A stretch of DNA of 30,048 bases from contig JAZLDO010000036.1 in NCBI GenBank assembly GCA_045614825.1, positions 1 through 30,048 on the forward strand, read 5' to 3'. The notes below the pieces were generated by a model that worked only from the letters and a program-made list of their open reading frames with translations, ran no database searches and was not told the origin of the DNA. Shown one piece after another: positions 1-7,466 of the stretch. Source of the DNA: Aphodosoma sp045614825 (GTDB lineage: Bacteria > Bacteroidota > Bacteroidia > Bacteroidales > Paludibacteraceae). The position numbers and the translations under genes are program-made. How positions within the stretch are numbered: position 1 is the stretch's first letter; each line of letters starts with the position of its first letter.

Positions 1-1430
1 AACCAAAGCACACCCGAAATAGCCAAACATACAGCACAAATCACAAAGATAATCGATTTATCTGCTGCATTATTCACCACCTCGCCCATCTTGAAGCTCG
101 CTACCAACTGTGGCAACACTACCGAAAGGTTGAAAATACCCATATACAAGCCCATCTTTGTTTGATCTACTTTCTCACTCATAATTGCAAATGGAAGCGA
201 TACCAACGACGCCCAACCAATACCCACAATTGCAAGTGCAGCAAAGAATATAACAATATTCGAACCAAACATAGCAATAATCGCATAACCCAACGCCATC
301 AACAAGATAGACCATGTATGTGTACGAGTTGCACCAATTTTATTAGCCACAACATTAAGCACCAACACTGGGAATATAGCCCCAATCAAGTCACGTGTGA
401 GGAACGCCATCGAGTTTGTTTGCTCCATTGGTTTACCTGAAGCCAAGCCAATGATTTGTGTCGAAACATAGAAGAACATATAGATGTTCATTGTCTGAAC
501 ACCCCACCATGTGAATGAGTGAGCCAACAATATTTTTTGGAATTCATGAGTATTTTCTTTTACTCTAAACACGTTCAACAATACAAGCACAATTGCTACG
601 AGTTCAACGATAACACAAGCAAGTTCCACTGTGCTGAGCGTGAACAATCCAAATATACTAACACTCGATGTATCTTCCAAACCAAACAATTTAGCCACAA
701 TCACATAGATGCCATACATCAAGAAACCATAAAGTGGCAAAATCGCATTGTTCATATCCTTAAACGAAGTCTTCGACTCTTCTGCTTTTGCATCTTCAGC
801 CACCTCCAATTCGCGTGGTTCCTCTATCATAAACGAAGGTATAAGCGTGAAAATCAACGCAATTACCACACCTACATAGATAAGCACTTCATTGCCCAAG
901 AACGTAGCAATCAAATATGCCAACACACCGAATGTGCCCGACACTGTCTGCATCCAAGTGTACGCTTTCGAACGTTCTGCCATTGGCGAACAATCCGATA
1001 CCAACGAACGTGTAGGGTTAAATGATACGTTGATACTCAAGTCCAATGTCAACGCCACTGCCACCGCAATAGCCAACAAACCTTCAGCACCTTGACCGCC
1101 TGTAATCATTTGTTGTATAATACCCAAGTTTGGCAAAGCCAACAACATCAAACCGGTCAATACACCGCCCAACAAAATCCATGGACGACGGCGTCCACCC
1201 ATAAACCACAATTTGTCACTCACCAAACCCACGATTGGTTGTGCAATAATACCAGCAATCGGACCAGCTGCCCAAACAATACCAATTTCGTGAATATCAA
1301 GACCATATTTGGTCGAAAGAATCCAGCTTAATGCCGAAATTTGCACCGACAATGCAAAACCCATAGCCGTAGCTGGCAAACTGAGAAGAGCATAAAACGA
1401 ATTGCTCATCTTTTTCTGAATGTTCAACAT
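1..1430 (-). CDS. MFS sugar transporter, SLC45/GPH-like (3' end outside window)
   Basis: I translated this frame by hand. It is open from ATG at 1430 to the window edge, giving at least 476 residues with no stop, so the C-terminus is missing or only just outside. The protein is a string of hydrophobic helices, as in 12-TM major facilitator permeases. The loop between helices 2 and 3 (residues about 68-84) reads GLVSDK followed by GGRRRPW, the signature of the SLC45/sucrose-H+ symporter branch. An Asn-Pro-Thr-Arg segment and a later SEKVDQTKMGLYMGIFN segment also fit the family. The likely role is proton-coupled uptake of a disaccharide or oligosaccharide across the inner membrane; the substrate cannot be read from the sequence. 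A second ATG at 1409 is a possible start. The promoter at 1486-1516 serves it. Several long plus-strand frames across it are antisense shadows. Confidence 0.88.
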   Translation of the reverse strand, partial: MLNIQKKMSNSFYALLSLPATAMGFALSVQISALSWILSTKYGLDIHEIGIVWAAGPIAGIIAQPIVGLVSDKLWFMGGRRRPWILLGGVLTGLMLLALPNLGIIQQMITGGQGAEGLLAIAVAVALTLDLSINVSFNPTRSLVSDCSPMAERSKAYTWMQTVSGTFGVLAYLIATFLGNEVLIYVGVVIALIFTLIPSFMIEEPRELEVAEDAKAEESKTSFKDMNNAILPLYGFLMYGIYVIVAKLFGLEDTSSVSIFGLFTLSTVELACVIVELVAIVLVLLNVFRVKENTHEFQKILLAHSFTWWGVQTMNIYMFFYVSTQIIGLASGKPMEQTNSMAFLTRDLIGAIFPVLVLNVVANKIGATRTHTWSILLMALGYAIIAMFGSNIVIFFAALAIVGIGWASLVSLPFAIMSEKVDQTKMGLYMGIFNLSVVLPQLVASFKMGEVVNNAADKSIIFVICAVCLAISGVLW

Positions 1431-1485
1431 AATGCTAATTTATTATTTCGTTAATATAATTGAAAATCTACTTATAAATAAACTG

Positions 1486-1516
1486 CAAAATTACAAAAAA
1501 AATATTAAATCGCAAA
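1486..1516 (-). promoter_or_regulatory. Bacteroidetes-type promoter of the MFS gene
   Basis: On the minus strand a -33 TTTG (1516-1513) and a -7 TAATTTTG (1493-1486) are separated by 19 bp. This matches the Bacteroides consensus TTTG-N19-21-TAnnTTTG. The expected transcript start near 1480 leaves a leader of about 50 nt. Confidence 0.7.
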
Positions 1517-1933
1517 ATATCCTAACTCTAAAAATCTAATTTGCATTAAAAGTAAAGTATATTACATGAGTGTGATAAATACACTATAACTATTATGTGA
1601 GAACAACAAACTCTATATACTGTATTCTACAAAAAGTAAAATCCAATAGAACTATAGAAAAATACTTATAAATTGAAATTTTACGAATTTTTATTTTGAT
1701 AATTTTCTGGCATAAATTCAAATTTTTGCCAGAAACAGGATTTAAGAATTGAATGAGATACCCATATTTTGAGCTTAATGATATGGTTTGTATAAGCTAA
1801 CTTTTAATTTGCAACCTATTTATGATTTTAGTTTTCAGTGTGTTGAATTTTGTCTTTTGTACGAAAAGGGTTTGTGTACTTTTAATTTGAAATGATTTTG
1901 CGCAAAATATGTTTTATAATATGTTTTTTTTTG
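1517..1933. other. AT-rich intergenic stretch with one strong palindrome
   Basis: I see no convincing gene in these 417 bases. The only clear structure is an imperfect palindrome at 1704-1735: arms TTTCTGGCA and TGCCAGAAA, continued inward after one T-T mismatch by AAATT and AATTT around a 2-nt centre, giving 14 pairs in 32 nt. No T-run follows on either strand, so it does not look like an intrinsic terminator. It could be a protein-binding site or a hairpin in a long leader. A 65-codon minus-strand frame at 1835-2032 looks accidental. Confidence 0.5.
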
Positions 1934-1970
1934 TTTGATATTTGGGAAAAAAGTTGTTATTTTGCAACGT

Positions 1971-2068
1971 AAAAATTTATGATGAAAATAGCTCAATCTT
2001 TTTACCTTAAGAAAACTAATACTAAGAAACAATGCGAAAAAGGAGACTTTGCGAAAAGTCTCCTTTTT
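1971..2068 (+). ncRNA. Candidate short terminated transcript (sRNA or leader) upstream of cdd
   Basis: A near-consensus promoter lies just upstream: -33 TTTG at 1934-1937, a 19-bp spacer, then TTATTTTG at 1957-1964, one mismatch from TAnnTTTG. Transcription from about 1971 would meet the strong terminator at 2037-2067, giving an RNA of about 98 nt. A 44-codon frame (1979-2113) starts within it but runs through the terminator and the cdd promoter, so I do not think it is a gene. Alternatives are an attenuated long leader of cdd or chance. Confidence 0.3.
2037..2068 (+). terminator. Strong intrinsic terminator
   Basis: A perfect 14-bp stem (AAAAAGGAGACTTT and its complement) closes on a 4-nt loop (GCGA) and ends in a T-run, followed by ATTTG. 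Because A- and T-runs flank the stem, it can act in both directions. No protein gene ends close by on the plus strand, which is why a short RNA is suspected upstream. Confidence 0.85.
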
Positions 2069-2101
2069 ATTTGCGTATTACGCAAATATTTGTTATATTT
2101 G
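2068..2101 (+). promoter_or_regulatory. cdd promoter with overlapping operator-like palindrome
   Basis: A -33 TTTG at 2070-2073 and a -7 TATATTTG at 2094-2101 are separated by 20 bp, the Bacteroides consensus arrangement. A perfect 21-nt palindrome at 2068-2088 (arms TATTTGCGTA and TACGCAAATA around a single T) sits exactly on the -33 element, as a repressor site would. The palindrome begins directly behind the terminator's T-run. Expected transcript start is about 2107, leaving a leader of under 20 nt. Confidence 0.65.
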
Positions 2102-2125
2102 CAGAAAAAATAAGATTCGTGTTTT

Positions 2126-2605
2126 ATGGAAGAAAGAAAGATTGTTACGAGCCTATTGGTTTATGACTATTGTGAGTTGCCCGAACAATATAAAAAGTTG
2201 GTAGATGAGGCAAAACGAGTAACAAGTGATGCGTATGCACCATATTCGAAGTTTCATGTTGGAGCGGCGGTTTTATTGGAGAACGGAGAGATCGTTAGTG
2301 CTACTAACCAAGAAAATGCAGCTTATCCATCTGGTTTGTGCGCCGAGCGCGTTACTATGTTCTATGCCAATTCGAAATATCCTAATGTAGCTCCTAAGGC
2401 ATTAGCTATTGCAACATTTGCCGATGGTGATTTCTTAGACGAGCCAATTACTCCATGTGGGGCGTGCCGACAAGTGTTATTAGAAACTGAAGTGCGTTAT
2501 GGAGTTGATATGGATGTGTTATTGTATGGCAAGAAGGGTATTTATAAGCTTTCTTCCGTTAAAGCTTTGTTGCCGTTGTCTTTTGATAAATCATTTTTAG
2601 GGTAA
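2126..2605 (+). CDS. cdd: Cytidine deaminase
   Basis: The 159-residue protein hydrolytically deaminates cytidine and deoxycytidine to uridine and deoxyuridine in the cytoplasmic pyrimidine salvage pathway. The zinc site is complete: CAE at 72-74, where Cys72 binds zinc and Glu74 is the proton shuttle, and PCGAC at 110-114, where Cys111 and Cys114 bind zinc. The segment YAPYSKFHVGAA near 37-48 and the NQENAAYPSGLCAER stretch also match the family. The length is slightly above the ~130-residue short tetrameric class because of an N-terminal extension. The gene has its own promoter. The START-like gene follows 19 bases downstream and is probably co-transcribed. Confidence 0.95.
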   Translation: MEERKIVTSLLVYDYCELPEQYKKLVDEAKRVTSDAYAPYSKFHVGAAVLLENGEIVSATNQENAAYPSGLCAERVTMFYANSKYPNVAPKALAIATFADGDFLDEPITPCGACRQVLLETEVRYGVDMDVLLYGKKGIYKLSSVKALLPLSFDKSFLG

Positions 2606-2624
2606 TGTTTAATAGCTTATTACT

Positions 2625-3011
2625 ATGGGAAAAGTGAAATTTACAATGGAGTTTGTCCTAAATTCTTGTTCACATTCGGTGTTGTGGACTGCTATTAGTG
2701 CTCCTTCTGAGTTGAGTAATTGGTTCGCCGATGATGTGAAATTGAAGGGCGATAAATGGATTTTTGAGTGGGATGGAGTGCCTCAAGAGGCTACACGATT
2801 GTCGTGTCGTGATATGAAGTTGGTTAAATTTAGATGGCTTGAAGATACAACTGATTGTTATTTTGAGTTGAAAATCAATGATGATCCTCTAACTGGTAAT
2901 GTAACTTTGGTTGTTACTGACTTTGCAGAGGAGAATGAAGTGGAAGATGCTAAACTATTGTGGGAAGAGCAAGTAAGAATGTTAGGCCTCCATTTAGGCA
3001 TAAGGTTATAA
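2625..3011 (+). CDS. START-like (AHSA1/SRPBCC-fold) domain protein
   Basis: This 128-residue soluble protein resembles the small START-like proteins common in Bacteroidetes. It has an N-terminal strand (KVKFTMEFVLNSC), a helix with LWTAISAPSELSNWFADDV, alternating strands (WIFEWDG, LVKFRWLED, CYFELKI), a strand with TLVVTDFA, and a C-terminal amphipathic helix LWEEQVRMLGLHLG. SELSNWFADDV matches the helix-turn typical of AHSA1-type domains that form a hydrophobic ligand cavity. The ligand and role are unknown. It follows cdd by 19 bases. There is no signal peptide or membrane segment. Confidence 0.75.
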   Translation: MGKVKFTMEFVLNSCSHSVLWTAISAPSELSNWFADDVKLKGDKWIFEWDGVPQEATRLSCRDMKLVKFRWLEDTTDCYFELKINDDPLTGNVTLVVTDFAEENEVEDAKLLWEEQVRMLGLHLGIRL

Positions 3012-3041
3012 TTTAGGGTTGGGAAAGTGAGATTTTTTTTG

Positions 3042-3049
3042 TAACTTTG
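3042..3049 (+). promoter_or_regulatory. Putative -7 element of the lptF/G-type gene
   Basis: TAACTTTG matches TAnnTTTG. Only a weak GTTG occupies the -33 position, 20 bp upstream. The expected transcript start is near 3056, leaving a leader of about 84 nt that contains the hairpin at 3076-3119. Confidence 0.5.
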
Positions 3050-3075
3050 CATTTTCAATAAATATGAGATATTAG

Positions 3076-3119
3076 ACACGAGATGTTAAATTGATATATA
3101 TCATATTTAACTCTTGTGT
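3076..3119 (+). promoter_or_regulatory. Hairpin in the 5' leader of the LptF/LptG-type gene
   Basis: ACAC pairs with GTGT, G3080 wobbles with T3115, AGA pairs with TCT, and after a one-base bulge GTTAAAT pairs with ATTTAAC. The loop contains GATATATATC, which can fold back further. This is about 15 pairs in a 44-nt element ending 20 nt before the start codon. There is no T-run, so it is not an intrinsic terminator. Confidence 0.4.
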
Positions 3120-3139
3120 TTGAAAATTTAAAAGAATAG

Positions 3140-4579
3140 ATGAAGCGAATTGATATATATGTCTTGAAGAATTTTTTGTTGCTGTTTTTTGCAACATTTT
3201 TTATCTGTTCGTTTATATTGATAATGCAATTTTTATGGCTTTATATCGGTGAGCTAGTGGGTAAGGGCTTGCCAATTAAAGTATTATTGGAATTCTTGCT
3301 TTATTCTTGGTTGTCTTTAGTGCCAATGGCTTTGCCTCTTGCTATTTTGTTAGCTTCGTTGATGTCGTTTGGTGATATGGGTGAGAAGTTAGAGTTGTTG
3401 GCGATGAAGTCTGCTGGTGTATCTTTGTTTCGAATAATGCGTTCGTTGATGATTTTTATTCTTTTGATTTGTTTTGGCGCATTTTGGTTTTCGAATAATG
3501 TGATTCCCGTTGCCCAAAAAAGACAGTGGGCTTTGTTGCATAGTTTTCGTAATAAATCTCTAGAACTAAACATTCCAGTTGGGGAATTTTACTCAGAGAT
3601 TAATAATCTACGATTGTATGTTAGAGATAAGGATTACGATACGGGTGCGTTGTTGGATGTGATGGTGTATGATTTTTCAAAAGGCTTTGATAATGCTGCT
3701 GTTACGACTGCCGACACGGTATATGTGAAGATGACGGAGGATAAGTTGAATTTGAAATTGTTGTTCAAGCATGGCGAGTCGTTTGAAAATTTGGAGAAGG
3801 GTGAAGGTTTTGATTTTAAAAATGTTCCGTATAGACGAGAGGTTTTTAGACAAAAAGAGATGTTGGTTAATTTCGATGCAAATTTCAATGAGTTAGATGC
3901 ATCTTACTTGGATAATCAGCATGTGTCTAAAAATATAGTGAGATTGACTCACGATATAGACTCGGTGAATGTGATAAGAGACTCGTTGCGCACGAATTTG
4001 TCGGTGCAAATGCGAGAAGAAAAATTGTATGCCAATGCTTTTGAGGCAGAGGATACGATAAATGTTTTGAAAGAGGATAAGGTATATGAATTAGATTCTT
4101 TGTTTGCTAAAGCAACATATCGTCAAGCGAAGAACATAATGAATAATACTGTCTCTCGTATAAATGCCGTAAGTAATGATATTCAATATAGCAAGACAGT
4201 TATATCTGACTCAGATTGGTATTTTACTAAACATTCGTTGGAGTGGCATAGAAAGTTTACGTTGTCGTTTGCTTGTTTGATATTCTTTTTTATTGGCGCT
4301 CCACTTGGTGCTATTATCAGGAAAGGTGGATTGGGGATGCCAGCTGTGGTTGCGGTATTGATGTTTATTGTCTATTATATTATTGATACCATGGGGGTAA
4401 AGATGGCGCGTGAAGCAGTGTGGGAAGTATGGCAAGGTATGTGGTTAAGCTCAATGGTTTTGTTGCCGATAGGTATATTTTTGACATATAAAGCAGCAAC
4501 AGATTCTGTGCTATTTAATTTGGATGGCTGGAAGTTGTTTCTTAAGAAAATTAAAATAAGAAGTAGGGGTAAAATATAG
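3140..4579 (+). CDS. LptF/LptG-family (YjgP/YjgQ) lipopolysaccharide export permease
   Basis: The 479-residue inner-membrane protein belongs to the permeases that, with the LptB ATPase, extract LPS from the inner membrane and pass it to the periplasmic LptC/LptA bridge. It starts MKRIDIYVLKNFLLLFFATF, the typical opening with a cytosolic amphipathic helix leading into TM1. TM segments lie near 10-35, 50-80 and 98-120. A large periplasmic region (about 125-365) contains the GEFYSEINNLRLYVRDKD jellyroll start and an Asp/Glu-rich helical insert at about 265-335. Three C-terminal TM segments lie at about 372-395, 400-420 and 433-455. Proteobacteria have two ~360-residue subunits; this one is longer because of the insert. 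Whether it acts as LptF or LptG cannot be told. It precedes ribBA. Confidence 0.88.
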   Translation: MKRIDIYVLKNFLLLFFATFFICSFILIMQFLWLYIGELVGKGLPIKVLLEFLLYSWLSLVPMALPLAILLASLMSFGDMGEKLELLAMKSAGVSLFRIMRSLMIFILLICFGAFWFSNNVIPVAQKRQWALLHSFRNKSLELNIPVGEFYSEINNLRLYVRDKDYDTGALLDVMVYDFSKGFDNAAVTTADTVYVKMTEDKLNLKLLFKHGESFENLEKGEGFDFKNVPYRREVFRQKEMLVNFDANFNELDASYLDNQHVSKNIVRLTHDIDSVNVIRDSLRTNLSVQMREEKLYANAFEAEDTINVLKEDKVYELDSLFAKATYRQAKNIMNNTVSRINAVSNDIQYSKTVISDSDWYFTKHSLEWHRKFTLSFACLIFFFIGAPLGAIIRKGGLGMPAVVAVLMFIVYYIIDTMGVKMAREAVWEVWQGMWLSSMVLLPIGIFLTYKAATDSVLFNLDGWKLFLKKIKIRSRGKI

Positions 4580-4650
4580 AGGGGATTTATACGAACTGAG
4601 AAATAAAAAATAATATAAAAACGATTGAATGTTGTTAGATGAGGGTATTA

Positions 4651-4684
4651 ACTTTCAGATTTCACATTTCAACTTTCAACTTTA
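4651..4684. repeat. Heptamer-period repeat ahead of ribBA (TTTCA-type)
   Basis: Five 7-bp units in a row: ACTTTCA, GATTTCA, CATTTCA, ACTTTCA, then a partial ACTTTA. The array ends 6 bases before the ribBA start codon and so lies in its leader. Read on the minus strand, the repeated TGA gives a stop in every frame. Confidence 0.75.
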
Positions 4685-4690
4685 AAAAAT

Positions 4691-5896
4691 ATGGAATTTA
4701 GAATTAACACAATTGAAGAGGCTCTTGAGGATTTTCGCGAAGGAAAATTCTTGATAGTTGTTGATGATGAAGATCGTGAGAATGAGGGTGATTTTATTAT
4801 CGCTGCAGAAAAAATTACGCCTGAGGCGGTGAATTTTATGTTGAAAAATGGACGTGGAGTATTGTGTACTCCGCTACCAATAAGCCGTTGTAAGGAGTTG
4901 GAACTTGAGCGTCAAGTGAGCAATAATACATCTATGTTGGGTACGCCATTTACCGTTACGGTTGACTATCTTGAAGGTTGTTCGACAGGTGTATCTATTC
5001 ATGACCGTGCAGCTACTATTCGTGCTTTGGCTGACCCTAATGTGAAACCTGAGGCATTCGGTCGCCCAGGACATATCAATCCTCTTTATGCACAAGAGCG
5101 TGGTGTGTTGCGTCGTGCAGGACATACCGAAGCTTCGGTGGATTTGGCGCGCTTGGCAGGATTGTATCCAGCTGCGGCTTTGATCGAGATTATGAACGAA
5201 GATGGCACAATGGCTCGTATGCCAGACTTGCAATTGGTGGCTCAAAAATATGGTATTAAACTTATCACAATCAAAGATTTGATTGCTTATCGTTTGAAAA
5301 CAGAGTCGCTCGTTGAAAAAGGCGAAGAGGCTATGTTGCCAACTCACTATGGTAACTTCAAAATCATACCATTCCGCCAAAAATCAAATGGCTTGGAGCA
5401 TGTTGCCCTTGTAAAAGGTGAGTGGAAAAAAGATGAGCCAGTGTTAGTGCGCGTGCACTCGTCTTGTATGACAGGCGATATCTTTGGCTCATGCCGTTGC
5501 GAGTGTGGCGAGCAATTGCATAAAGCTATGGAGTTGGTAGAGAAAGAGGGTAAAGGTGCAATCGTATATCTCAATCAAGAGGGACGTGGCATTGGTTTGA
5601 TGGATAAAATCCGTGCATATAAATTGCAAGAAGAGGGATTGGATACAGTAGATGCCAATTTGCATCTCGGTTATCAAGCCGATGAGCGCGACTATGGTGT
5701 AGGAGCAAATATCCTTCGCGAAATAGGTATTACAAAAATGCGATTGATGTCGAATAATCCAGTTAAGCGTATTGGTCTTGAGGGTTATGGACTTGAAATC
5801 GTAGAGAATGTGCCTATCGAAATCGAAATGAACGAATACAACGAACAGTATTTGAAGACTAAAAAAGAGAGAATGGGGCATACGCTTCATCTTTAA
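4691..5896 (+). CDS. ribBA: Bifunctional 3,4-dihydroxy-2-butanone-4-phosphate synthase / GTP cyclohydrolase II
   Basis: The 401-residue fusion supplies both precursors of riboflavin. The N-terminal DHBP synthase domain (about 1-200) converts ribulose 5-phosphate and shows DDEDRENEGDF at 25-35, GCSTGVSIHDRA at 97-108, and RPGHINPL followed by RRAGHTEASVDL. The GTP cyclohydrolase II domain (about 205-401) opens GTP and has zinc ligands Cys259, Cys270 and Cys272 in HSSCMTGDIFGSCRCECG, then QEGRGIGL and the LGYQADERDYGVGA motif. Both active sites look intact. There is no FMN riboswitch in the 111-base gap upstream, which instead holds a heptamer repeat. Other riboflavin genes are not nearby. Confidence 0.97.
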   Translation: MEFRINTIEEALEDFREGKFLIVVDDEDRENEGDFIIAAEKITPEAVNFMLKNGRGVLCTPLPISRCKELELERQVSNNTSMLGTPFTVTVDYLEGCSTGVSIHDRAATIRALADPNVKPEAFGRPGHINPLYAQERGVLRRAGHTEASVDLARLAGLYPAAALIEIMNEDGTMARMPDLQLVAQKYGIKLITIKDLIAYRLKTESLVEKGEEAMLPTHYGNFKIIPFRQKSNGLEHVALVKGEWKKDEPVLVRVHSSCMTGDIFGSCRCECGEQLHKAMELVEKEGKGAIVYLNQEGRGIGLMDKIRAYKLQEEGLDTVDANLHLGYQADERDYGVGANILREIGITKMRLMSNNPVKRIGLEGYGLEIVENVPIEIEMNEYNEQYLKTKKERMGHTLHL

Positions 5897-5899
5897 GCA

Positions 5900-5934
5900 A
5901 TGCACAATTCATAATGCATAATTCACAATTAGCC
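5900..5934. repeat. Heptamer-period repeat after ribBA (ATGCACA-type)
   Basis: Five 7-bp units follow the ribBA stop codon by 3 bases: ATGCACA, ATTCATA, ATGCATA, ATTCACA, ATTAGCC. The units are degenerate copies of the one that forms the large array at 29792-30048, which reads ATGCACA on the minus strand. Confidence 0.75.
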
Positions 5935-5952
5935 ATTCGGCTTTTGGATTTA

Positions 5953-5960
5953 TAATTTTG
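5953..5960 (+). promoter_or_regulatory. Putative -7 element of the MATE gene
   Basis: TAATTTTG matches TAnnTTTG. No convincing TTTG lies at the -33 position, which falls in the end of the heptamer repeat. The expected transcript start near 5967 is compatible with the start codon at 5983. Confidence 0.4.
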
Positions 5961-5982
5961 TTTATAGCATCTGTAGTGTTCT

Positions 5983-7371
5983 ATGGGTGCTATAATTTTC
6001 GATTATATGAAGTTTAGAGATTATTTGCCATATTATAAGCGGAATTTGAAGGTGGCGGGGCCGATTGTGTTGTCGCAAGTTGGAGTTGCGTTGACGCAGT
6101 TGGTAGATACGTTCATGGTTAGTCGTTTGGGTACGGTGGAGTTGGCGGCAGTGTCGTTTGCTTCGTCGGTGGCGTTGTTGGGCTTTCTGTTTGTGAATGG
6201 TTTGTTGATGGGTGTGACACCAATTGTAGGTCAGACATATACGTCGAATGAATTGGGCAGTGCAGAGATTAAAGTAGGACGTATAGGGCAGATATTCCAG
6301 AATCAGATGTTGTTAGCAGTTGTGTCATCGGTGTTGATGTTGGGCTTTTTGCTTCTGGTGTCGGGCTTTTTATCGTATATGGGACAAGACGTGGCAGTGG
6401 TGGAGTGTGCTATCCCTTATTATATAGTCTTGGCGATTAGTGTGTTGCCGAATACGCTATTTATTGCCGGCAAGCAGTTTTTGGAAGGGTTGGGTAATAC
6501 GTCGGTAGCTATGGTGATAACCGTAATAGCAAACTTGGTGAATATATTATTCAATTACTTTTTGATATTTGGTAAGTGTGGATTTCCTGAAATGGGGGTG
6601 TTGGGAGCCGGTGTGGCAACATTGATTTCGCGTGTGGTGATGCCATTTATGTTATTTGCAGTTATATATTGGCGTAAAGAGTGGTGGGCTTATTGTAAAG
6701 GATTTAGGATGAGTTGGTTTGCATGGAAAGAGGTGTGCGATATTTGTGTCGTAGGACTTCCTATTGCCGCACATATCTTGATGGAGATGTCGGCATTTAC
6801 TTTCTCCGGCATAATGATGGGGTGGCTTGGAGCGGCAGCATTGGCAAGTCATCAGATAGCATCGCAGATGAGCAATTTGTTGTTTATGGTGGTGTTAGGC
6901 ATATCGGCAGCGACCACGATACGGGTGAGTCATCAGTATGGAGCAAAGGATTATAGTGCGATGCGTATGGCAGCGAATGCGTCGATACACTTGTGCTTGT
7001 TTACCAACTTTGTGATGGGGGCATTGTTGATATTTTTTAGAGAGAATATAGCGATGTTGTTTTCGGCAGACCCAGAGGTGATTCGTCTTGGGTCGCAAGT
7101 GTTGGTTATGGCGGGTATATTCCAATTGTCGGACGGGATGCAAGCTGTTGGAGCTGGTATTTTGCGAGGATTGAAAGATGTGAAGATAACTATGTATGTG
7201 GCGTTTTTAGCGTATATAGTTATCAATTTGCCACTTGGTTATGTGATGGCATTTGTTGTAGGATTAGGTGCTCCGGGGGTGTGGATAGGATTTATTGGAG
7301 GATTGACAGTGGCGGCAATATTGTTTAGAATTAGATACTTGAGAGACTTTAAAATGATAATGAGGAGTTAG
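5983..7371 (+). CDS. MATE-family multidrug/cation antiporter
   Basis: The 462-residue protein is predicted to have 12 TM helices and to export drugs or metabolites in exchange for Na+ or H+ across the inner membrane. The start shows the family pattern GPIVLSQVGVALTQLVDTFMVSRLGTVELAAVSFA. The second half repeats it with GLPIAAHILMEMSAFTFSGIMMGWLGAAALASHQIA, the internal duplication typical of MATE. A second ATG at 6007 (MKFRDYLPYYK) is the likelier start by comparison with relatives; the ATG at 5983 adds eight residues. The last codons and stop (ATG AGG AGT TAG) lie in the following heptamer repeat. Confidence 0.93.
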   Translation: MGAIIFDYMKFRDYLPYYKRNLKVAGPIVLSQVGVALTQLVDTFMVSRLGTVELAAVSFASSVALLGFLFVNGLLMGVTPIVGQTYTSNELGSAEIKVGRIGQIFQNQMLLAVVSSVLMLGFLLLVSGFLSYMGQDVAVVECAIPYYIVLAISVLPNTLFIAGKQFLEGLGNTSVAMVITVIANLVNILFNYFLIFGKCGFPEMGVLGAGVATLISRVVMPFMLFAVIYWRKEWWAYCKGFRMSWFAWKEVCDICVVGLPIAAHILMEMSAFTFSGIMMGWLGAAALASHQIASQMSNLLFMVVLGISAATTIRVSHQYGAKDYSAMRMAANASIHLCLFTNFVMGALLIFFRENIAMLFSADPEVIRLGSQVLVMAGIFQLSDGMQAVGAGILRGLKDVKITMYVAFLAYIVINLPLGYVMAFVVGLGAPGVWIGFIGGLTVAAILFRIRYLRDFKMIMRS

Positions 7372-7397
7372 GAGTTAGGAATGAGGAATGAGGAGTT
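7363..7397. repeat. Heptamer-period repeat overlapping the MATE stop codon (AGGAGTT-type)
   Basis: Five consecutive 7-bp units: AGGAGTT, AGGAGTT, AGGAATG, AGGAATG, AGGAGTT. The first unit encodes the last Arg and Ser and part of the TAG stop of the MATE gene. Because 7 is not a multiple of 3, the repeated TAG falls in all three frames. Confidence 0.8.
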
Positions 7398-7414
7398 AAA
7401 TGATTTAATTCCCA

Positions 7415-7430
7415 ATTTTCAACTTTCAAC
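7415..7430. repeat. Short heptamer-period repeat ahead of the nitroreductase gene (TTTCA-type)
   Basis: ATTTTCA and ACTTTCA plus two further bases repeat the unit seen ahead of ribBA. The 15-base string TTTCAACTTTCAACT occurs at both sites. It lies about 37 bases before the start codon. Confidence 0.6.
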
Positions 7431-7466
7431 TATATTTATATTAACCATTAAAATTTTATTACTATT

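Noticed and set aside
162..1331. Plus-strand frames of 92, 168, 67 and 79 codons
   Set aside because: They lie antisense to the MFS gene, whose hydrophobic frame with the GRRRPW motif is clearly the real one.
1835..2032. 65-codon minus-strand frame
   Set aside because: Composition follows the AT-rich background, no recognisable motif, and it overlaps the candidate promoter and short RNA.
1979..2113. 44-codon plus-strand frame upstream of cdd
   Set aside because: It runs through a strong terminator and the cdd promoter.
4580..4690. FMN riboswitch ahead of ribBA
   Set aside because: The gap is only 111 bases, AT-rich, and lacks the conserved FMN aptamer blocks; it holds a heptamer repeat instead.
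4874..5905. Long minus-strand frames across ribBA
   Set aside because: Antisense shadows; ribBA has complete motifs for both enzymes.
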